55,296 nucleotides of DNA from Promethearchaeia archaeon (GTDB taxonomy: Archaea > Asgardarchaeota > Lokiarchaeia > Sigyniarchaeales > SOKP01), in the NCBI GenBank assembly GCA_029856155.1, contig JAHQWL010000022.1, forward strand, positions 1 to 55,296, written 5' to 3'. Below the pieces are notes generated by a model. It saw nothing but the letters and a program-made list of their open reading frames with translations. It had not been told where the DNA came from and searched no databases. The translations under genes were made by a program, and so were the position numbers. This document shows positions 50,041 through 55,296 of the stretch, piece by piece; position 1 is the stretch's first letter, and every line of letters begins with the position of its first letter.

Positions 50041-52590
50041 ATGGATATATACTCGATATTATCTCATCCGTTTAGAAGAAAAATCTTGCTCCTTTTAGAA
50101 AAAGAGGGTTATATTCCCTATACAGATTTAATGGAAAAATTGGGTTTAGATACAACAGGACAGTTAAATTTCCATCTCAAAAAAATTGGTACATTAATCA
50201 ATAAAGATAAAAAATCATACTTTCTTACGGAAGATGGTAAACGTGTATTAAAGATCTTAAATCTTAACAAAAGAATTTTATCAGGAGAAAATATTGATGA
50301 ATATTTAGATTCTCAGGGAAGTGAAATAAGCCGAATTGGAGTAATAATTTGTAATTGCAATACAGAAATTTCAAATGTAATTAATATAATTGCACTTGAA
50401 AAATATGTACATAAGCTAAGAAAGGTTGTGTCTATAAAAATCTTCGAAAATTTATGCCAACAAAAAAACTTCGATAAAATTACCCATTGGGTAAAAGATA
50501 ATTTTTTAAACAAGATTGTAATAGCAGCATGCTCTCCAAAAACTCATCAACATCTTTTTAAACGAATTTTTGATGGTGTTATTGAACACGTTAACATAGA
50601 AATTGCAAACATTAGAGAACAATGTTGTTGGGTACATCAATTCGGAATAAATGAAATCGATCCCTCTCTTCCATTAGAAAAGGCAGAATTATTAATTGAA
50701 GCAGCAATTGAACGCGTTAGTCTTCAAAAGAAAGTAAAAGTAAAGAGAGTTGAAATTGAAAAGAGTGTTGCAATTTTAGGGGGCGGAATAGCGGGTATAA
50801 CACTTGCATTAAATTTAGCTCGAGCAGGAATTAAAGTATATGTTATTGAAAAATCACCAACTTTGGGAGGTAAAGTAGCTAGATGGGATCGAATTCATAA
50901 TATGGGCGATTGTTCTATATGTTTCATTTCAGAATTAATAGGTGAGTTGGTGAATGAAAAAAATGTAAAAATACTTACTAATACTGAAATAGAAAGTGTT
51001 TCAGGAGAAGTTGGAAATTTTACTCTTAACTTGATTAAAAAACCGCGATATGTAGATACAAAAAAATGTACTGGTTGTAAACAATGCATAGAAGTATGCA
51101 GTATTGAAAAACAAAATCAGTATGAATTTGGATTAAATAGTAGAAAAATTATTTATATCCCATTTATTCATTCTTTTCCCTATGTTCCTTTAATTGATGA
51201 ATCAGATATCAAAAATTGTCTTAACTGTAGAATCTGTGAGCGTGCTTGCGTGAATAAAGCAATAGATTTGACACAAAAACCAGAAAAAATTGAAATTAAA
51301 GTAGGTACTAAAGTTATCGCTATTGGTTCTGATCTTTTTTCAGATTTAGACGAATATGGTTATAACCCACAAAAAGATATAATTACATCATCAGAGTTTG
51401 AAAGAATGTTATCTTCTGATGGATTCACAGAAGGTAAAATAGTAAAAATTTCTGATAAAACACCTCCAAAGACAATTTCAATTATTCAAAATGCTGGATC
51501 ACCTGATCATCAAGATAAACTTCAAGATATCCTTGCGTTAAAATATTTAAATTATATTGAAGTTAAAAATCCTGAATGTAAAGTCAATATTTTCTACGAT
51601 TTAAGTAAGATAAAAAAACCCGATGACTTTTTGCTAAGATCCACGGATTCTAGAATACACTACATTAATAAAATAAAACTAATTGAAAAAAACGGTCAAA
51701 AAATAGTAAAAGGTAATTCAAAAGAATATCCAAGTGATTTAGTTATATTAAATCAAACACTGGTACCAAATAAAGATTTAAAAGCATTTCGAAAAACAAT
51801 GGATTTCACATTGGATGATTATGGTTTTATGAGTGAAGAAACATTGGCATCTGGAATATATGGGGTTGGAACTATATTTGGTCCATTAGATTATAATTCT
51901 ACCATCTCAACAGCTAATAATACTGCTATTAAAATCATTTCACTACTCTCTAATGATTATTTGATAGCGGAGTTTAGTGGTATTGAAATCGATGATAACA
52001 AGTGTGGTTTATGCGGATTATGTTCTAAAATTTGTCCTTATAATGCCATTACAATCGAATCAGAAAAAGTAAGTATAGATAAATTTAAATGCAAAGGTTG
52101 TGGTACATGCGCTAGTATATGCCCTACTAATGCGATAGATTTAAATATAGATAATTCTGAGAAGATTTTAAAATCAATTGAAATTTTTTCGAAATTTAGA
52201 AAAAAACCTAAAATTATTGCCTTTTGTTGTCGTTCGTGTGGATATGCTGCTGCTGATGATGCTGGACTTAAAAAGATCTCATATCATCCAAATATTTTTA
52301 TTTTAAGTGTCCCTTGCACAGGTCGTATAGATACCAATTTCATAATTAAATCATTTGAGTTAGGTTTTGATGGAGTAATGATTATCGGTTGTAGAAAAAA
52401 TGCATGTCGATATATTGATGGAGTAGAAAAAGTAGAAAAAAAAATAACGATCTTAAAGAATATTATCCCTACAAAATACCGTGAACGAATAATTCTTAAA
52501 CATATGAATGCTGTTGAAGGTAATAAGTTTGCTGAAGTTGCTAATAAATTTTATAAAAAATTACTAGAGGAGGTTAAATTTGAAGCGTAA
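50041..52590 (+). CDS. Winged-helix + HdrA + MvhD fusion protein
   Basis: 849 residues with four parts. (1) ArsR-like winged helix, 1-75: IYSILSHPFRRKILLLLEKEGYIPYTDLMEKLG, GQLNFHLKKIG, a beta wing. (2) HdrA N-terminal part (ICNCNTEI, CSPKTHQHLF) and FAD loop LGGGIAG (about 242), GDCSICF. (3) Ferredoxins CTGCKQCIEVC, CLNCRICERAC, CGLCGLCSKICP and CKGCGTCASICP. (4) MvhD domain, 725-849: FCCRSCGYAAADDAG, PCTGRIDTNF, IIGCRKNACRYIDG. HdrA-MvhD carries electrons from the hydrogenase that follows. The N-terminal HTH is unexpected in an enzyme and suggests that it senses redox state and binds DNA, for example the divergent promoter upstream. Confidence 0.88.
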   Translation: MDIYSILSHPFRRKILLLLEKEGYIPYTDLMEKLGLDTTGQLNFHLKKIGTLINKDKKSYFLTEDGKRVLKILNLNKRILSGENIDEYLDSQGSEISRIGVIICNCNTEISNVINIIALEKYVHKLRKVVSIKIFENLCQQKNFDKITHWVKDNFLNKIVIAACSPKTHQHLFKRIFDGVIEHVNIEIANIREQCCWVHQFGINEIDPSLPLEKAELLIEAAIERVSLQKKVKVKRVEIEKSVAILGGGIAGITLALNLARAGIKVYVIEKSPTLGGKVARWDRIHNMGDCSICFISELIGELVNEKNVKILTNTEIESVSGEVGNFTLNLIKKPRYVDTKKCTGCKQCIEVCSIEKQNQYEFGLNSRKIIYIPFIHSFPYVPLIDESDIKNCLNCRICERACVNKAIDLTQKPEKIEIKVGTKVIAIGSDLFSDLDEYGYNPQKDIITSSEFERMLSSDGFTEGKIVKISDKTPPKTISIIQNAGSPDHQDKLQDILALKYLNYIEVKNPECKVNIFYDLSKIKKPDDFLLRSTDSRIHYINKIKLIEKNGQKIVKGNSKEYPSDLVILNQTLVPNKDLKAFRKTMDFTLDDYGFMSEETLASGIYGVGTIFGPLDYNSTISTANNTAIKIISLLSNDYLIAEFSGIEIDDNKCGLCGLCSKICPYNAITIESEKVSIDKFKCKGCGTCASICPTNAIDLNIDNSEKILKSIEIFSKFRKKPKIIAFCCRSCGYAAADDAGLKKISYHPNIFILSVPCTGRIDTNFIIKSFELGFDGVMIIGCRKNACRYIDGVEKVEKKITILKNIIPTKYRERIILKHMNAVEGNKFAEVANKFYKKLLEEVKFEA

Positions 52591-53338
52591 ATTTGTGATA
52601 ATATCTTTAACTTCTTGTAGTGGATGCATTTCTTCTCTTATATCGTTAGATATTTTTCCACAATTCCTTGAAAGGACTAAAGTAATTTATTTTCCGTTTA
52701 TTTCCGAAGAAAAAGAAATTGAAGATTGCGATATTTGTTTAGTCGAAGGATGTGTTTCTGAAGAAAATCAAATCCCAATCCTTCGAAAAATCAGAAAACA
52801 AGCAAAAAAAATATATGCATTAGGAACTTGTGCTTGTTTTGGAGGAATTTTAAGCCTATCCGATAAAAAAATGGCAGAACCAATTTCAAGTTATATTGAA
52901 ATTGATGGTATTATCCCCGGTTGTCCACCACCTATGAAACTTTTTGGTAATTGTCTAATTCGATTGGTCGAAAATAAAGAAATAGAACTCTCTGAAAAAA
53001 ATATGTGTGGTAGCTGCCCATTAAGAGGGAACATGGAAATAAATTCTAATATAAATATCTCAAAAATTACACCAAATCCAGAAGATATTAAACTTGATGA
53101 GGAAAACTCTGAATGTTTTTTAGCAAGGGGTATTTTATGTTTAGGACCCATAACACGAGATGGGTGTGAACATAAGTGCATTAAGATGGGGCTTCCTTGT
53201 GAAGGATGTATAGGATCAGTATCAAAAGATTTTACTTCTAATATTGTTAACTATTTGAGTTTGATAAATTTATCTCAAGAACTCAAAAACTACACTGGTA
53301 TTTTTTATCGATTCTCGAAACCAAAATTGGAGTGGTGA
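52580..53338 (+). CDS. mvhG: NiFe hydrogenase small subunit (MvhG-like, group 3)
   Basis: 252 residues from TTG 52580, preceded by GGAGGT. Proximal cluster ligands: SCSGC (Cys12/15), GTCACFGG, PGCPPP. The C-terminal part has further cysteines CLARGILCLG, CEHKC and CEGCIGS for the medial/distal clusters. It overlaps the end of the HTH-HdrA-MvhD gene by 11 bp, so they are translationally coupled. It transfers electrons from the NiFe site to the MvhD/HdrA flavin. No twin-arginine signal, consistent with a cytoplasmic enzyme. Confidence 0.9.
   Translation: MKRKFVIISLTSCSGCISSLISLDIFPQFLERTKVIYFPFISEEKEIEDCDICLVEGCVSEENQIPILRKIRKQAKKIYALGTCACFGGILSLSDKKMAEPISSYIEIDGIIPGCPPPMKLFGNCLIRLVENKEIELSEKNMCGSCPLRGNMEINSNINISKITPNPEDIKLDEENSECFLARGILCLGPITRDGCEHKCIKMGLPCEGCIGSVSKDFTSNIVNYLSLINLSQELKNYTGIFYRFSKPKLEW
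53334..53338 (+). promoter_or_regulatory. Ribosome-binding site GGTGA before the hydrogenase large subunit
   Basis: GGTGA overlaps the stop of the small-subunit gene and is five bases before CTG 53344, favouring that codon over GTG 53332 or 53335, which overlap the site itself. Confidence 0.5.
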
Positions 53339-53343
53339 TAAAA

Positions 53344-54648
53344 CTGTTAAAAGTAATTGATGTTTGTAAACGTGTTGAAGGGCATGGTGAAGTAAAAATT
53401 TTAATCCAAAATGATGAAATTTCGTTAGTAAATTTTGAATTTAATATTTATAGAGGTTTTGAAAATTTCTTAATAGGAAAGAAATTATTAGATATACCAA
53501 AAATAGTTCCTAGGATATGTGGATTATGTTATGCTTCTCAGGCAATCGCTAGTTGTAAAGCAATTGAGGATATATATAATATCAAGGTTTCAGAACAAGC
53601 AAAACTTTTAAGGCGGATTTTAATGACTGGAGAATTAATCAAATCCCATTCTATGAATTTCTTTTTCCAAGCTTTACCAGATCTATTAAATATTTTTAAT
53701 ATTACTCAAAAAACTACAACTGCTTATGATTTAATTAATTATGACCCTCAATTAACTTCAAATATATATGAACTAATTAAAATTGGCAATGAAATTAATA
53801 ATTTGTTTGGGGGTAGATCAGTTCATTTAATTTCAATCATTCCTGGAGGAATTATTTATTCTCCTTCTAAAAAAATTATTTCAATAGCTAAAAAAAGATT
53901 TCAAAATGCTTTAATCAGTTTAGAATGGATTATAGAAAAATTTATTGAGTTATTTTCTCATCAATTACCACCTAAAGAATTTGATCCTCCAAATCTTATC
54001 TATCTTGGTCTCTCGAATTTAATGAATTATAATCGATATTCAGGTAGTTTATCATTCAAAGAAGCTAATAAAAATATGATAGAATTTGAAAAGTATAATT
54101 ATTCTTCTTATTTTGGAAAGGAGCCTGAGTTACGTGGAATTGATTTTTACTTTGATAATATAAAAAATGTCATAGTAGGGCCTTTATCCAGATACAATAT
54201 CAACGAGAATTATGGTACAGATGAAATTCAAACTTATCTTGAATATTTTGATAAACCATGGAAAAATAGTATTCTATTTGCTAATTTTATTAGATTATTG
54301 GAAATGTATATGGAAAGTATCCAGAGTATACAAATTTTAGATGATCATAATTTAAATATTAAACAAGAACTCCCTTCTATGAATTCCGTAAAAAGGGTTG
54401 ATGGAATCGGGGTTATTGAAGCCCCCAGAGGGACACTTTTACATCATTATTACGTTAATAATCATAATTCTCTTGATCGAATAAAATTATTTGTTGCTAC
54501 TGAGTTTAATATTCCAATAATAAATGAAATGATTACGAATTATGCAAAAGAATTATTTGAAAGAAAGGGAGATATTAATTTAGTGAAAAATAATGTTCAG
54601 AGGATAATTAGAGCATTCGATCCATGTATTTCATGTGCAACTCATTAA
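53344..54648 (+). CDS. mvhA: NiFe hydrogenase large subunit (MvhA-like), predicted CTG start
   Basis: 434 residues from CTG 53344, giving (M)LKVIDVCKRVEGHGEVKI. Ni-Fe ligands: RICGLC (L1) and DPCISC (L2), both complete. The L1 motif normally reads RxCGxCxxxH; here the His is Gln (CYASQ). The protein ends DPCISCATH-stop with no C-terminal extension, so the usual protease cleavage after His would not be needed. APRGTLLHHYYV is the standard motif near the active site. It should oxidise H2 and feed MvhG and HdrA. The proton-relay Glu in VEGH is present. Confidence 0.87.
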   Translation: MLKVIDVCKRVEGHGEVKILIQNDEISLVNFEFNIYRGFENFLIGKKLLDIPKIVPRICGLCYASQAIASCKAIEDIYNIKVSEQAKLLRRILMTGELIKSHSMNFFFQALPDLLNIFNITQKTTTAYDLINYDPQLTSNIYELIKIGNEINNLFGGRSVHLISIIPGGIIYSPSKKIISIAKKRFQNALISLEWIIEKFIELFSHQLPPKEFDPPNLIYLGLSNLMNYNRYSGSLSFKEANKNMIEFEKYNYSSYFGKEPELRGIDFYFDNIKNVIVGPLSRYNINENYGTDEIQTYLEYFDKPWKNSILFANFIRLLEMYMESIQSIQILDDHNLNIKQELPSMNSVKRVDGIGVIEAPRGTLLHHYYVNNHNSLDRIKLFVATEFNIPIINEMITNYAKELFERKGDINLVKNNVQRIIRAFDPCISCATH

Positions 54649-54844
54649 GTCAGTACAATTTTTTTTTAATACTTACTACTATTAATGAATATTTTATAAC
54701 TCAATTGAAATCTATATTAACATTTCTAATATAAAATGCATCCTTTAATTTTGAAATATAAAAGCGATATTTAATAAATTTGGTCATCCCATAATCATTG
54801 TTCTAAATTATTAAAAATTAATAGAAAAAATAAGGTGATGAATT
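54649..54844. other. AT-rich spacer
   Basis: 196 bp between the hydrogenase and DsrE-like genes; contains TTTTTTTT shortly after the stop, a possible terminator. Confidence 0.4.
54834..54838 (+). promoter_or_regulatory. Ribosome-binding site GGTGA for the ATA-started DsrE-like gene
   Basis: GGTGA, six bases before ATA 54845. An in-frame TGA at 54839 closes the frame just after it. Confidence 0.6.
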
Positions 54845-55210
54845 ATATCTGAAAATGAAAAGACTATTTTATATGTACAAACCTCACATGACCCAGAACG
54901 GCAATATTCTCCATTAATATTAGCTCAAACAGCAAAAGCTATGGATATTAAAGCTATTGTATACTATTTGGGCAGTGCATTAAGAATTTTAAAACCGGGA
55001 GAAGCTGAAAAAATTAAGTTAGGTGGTTTTCCAAGTGTAAAGGAAATGATTGATAAAACACTAAAAATGGGGATCGAAATCCTAGTGTGTGAAGCGTCTA
55101 AACGAATGCTAGGTTGGGAAAAAGTGGATCTAATACCGGGAGTTAAAATTGTTGGAGCTGCGACTTTAAATGATTTAGTATTAGAAGTAGATGCGACGCA
55201 ATGGTTTTAA
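54845..55210 (+). CDS. DsrE-family protein, predicted ATA start
   Basis: 121 residues from ATA 54845: (M)SENEKTILYVQTSHDPERQYSPLILAQTAKAMDIKAIVYYLGSALRIL, then EILVCEASKRMLGWEKVDLIPGVKIVGAATLNDLVLEVDATQWF. This is a DsrE/TusD-like alpha/beta fold, with Cys in ILVCEAS at the usual persulfide position. DsrE proteins bind and relay sulfur. The first ATG (54941) would remove beta strand 1. It runs in the same direction as the hydrogenase genes and may link sulfur transfer to the Hdr system. Confidence 0.75.
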   Translation: MSENEKTILYVQTSHDPERQYSPLILAQTAKAMDIKAIVYYLGSALRILKPGEAEKIKLGGFPSVKEMIDKTLKMGIEILVCEASKRMLGWEKVDLIPGVKIVGAATLNDLVLEVDATQWF

Positions 55211-55296
55211 AATTATTGGCATTTTTAGAATTGTAAGATAAAAAATTAAAAATTAAATATGAAATAATTTTTATTATAACAAGATTGTATAAATAC

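Noticed and set aside
1..55296. tRNA or rRNA genes
   Set aside because: No GC-rich cloverleaf with a T-arm GTTCRA-type motif or rRNA-like conserved block was found by eye; short tRNAs with introns could still be missed.

Overview
The window reads as a piece of an AT-rich archaeal chromosome, most likely a Lokiarchaeia-type Asgard archaeon (Promethearchaeota). This is inferred from gene content and from Asgard-style zinc-ribbon hypotheticals, not from a marker gene. Support includes an HMG-CoA-synthase-like/DUF35 plus thiolase pair, an MtdA/MtdB-type methylene-tetrahydropterin dehydrogenase, CooC, an Hdr/Mvh hydrogenase cluster, AsnC and TrmB type regulators, and an HdrA gene that appears to use selenocysteine. 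I see no rRNA, tRNA, CRISPR array, transposase or phage gene.

Layout. 1-2.3 kb: a truncated HMG-CoA-synthase-like/DUF35 protein and a thiolase. 2.3-9.4 kb: MscL, a MoxR-type ATPase, a QueG-like Fe-S protein, a TauE/SafE transporter, a TrmO-like protein, small hypotheticals and two decayed genes. 9.5-29.7 kb: an iron-sulfur and metal-cofactor region. It holds CooC, an Fe-S flavoprotein, two NifU/IscU-like scaffolds, three NifX-like proteins, a polyferredoxin, a pair of MinD-like ATPases with inserted ferredoxin domains, Mrp/NBP35, MIP18, a DUF134 regulator, a DtxR-type regulator and FeoAB. Eight copies of a palindrome, TGAAT-N4-ATTCA, lie in front of these genes and probably form a metal-responsive regulon. 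29.7-31.7 kb: two toxin-antitoxin pairs separated and bordered by three copies of a G-rich element. 31.7-36.3 kb: a duplicated-domain protein, a two-component pair (kinase broken by a stop codon), a REC-AsnC fusion and a glutamate dehydrogenase remnant. 36.3-55.3 kb: C1 and hydrogen/heterodisulfide redox genes.

How the genes may work together. The right third encodes most of a flavin-based electron-bifurcating machine: MvhA/MvhG/MvhD-like hydrogenase parts, three HdrA proteins, an HdrD-like protein and FrhB-like subunits, next to a methylene-tetrahydropterin dehydrogenase. With CooC this suggests hydrogen-dependent Wood-Ljungdahl type metabolism. Two enzymes carry DNA-binding domains: one HdrA-MvhD fusion begins with a winged helix, and one FrhB ends with a TrmB-like winged helix.

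Three results stand out. (1) The minus-strand HdrA (47537-49573) has two in-frame TGA codons, each exactly where an HdrA cysteine belongs, and a SECIS-like structure just after its stop. (2) At least five genes have no ATG, GTG or TTG between the upstream stop and their conserved N terminus. In all five a GGTGA ribosome-binding site is followed 6-7 bases later by ATA or ATT, so these look like real AUA/AUU starts. (3) The DtxR-type palindromes link otherwise scattered Fe-S genes into one regulon.
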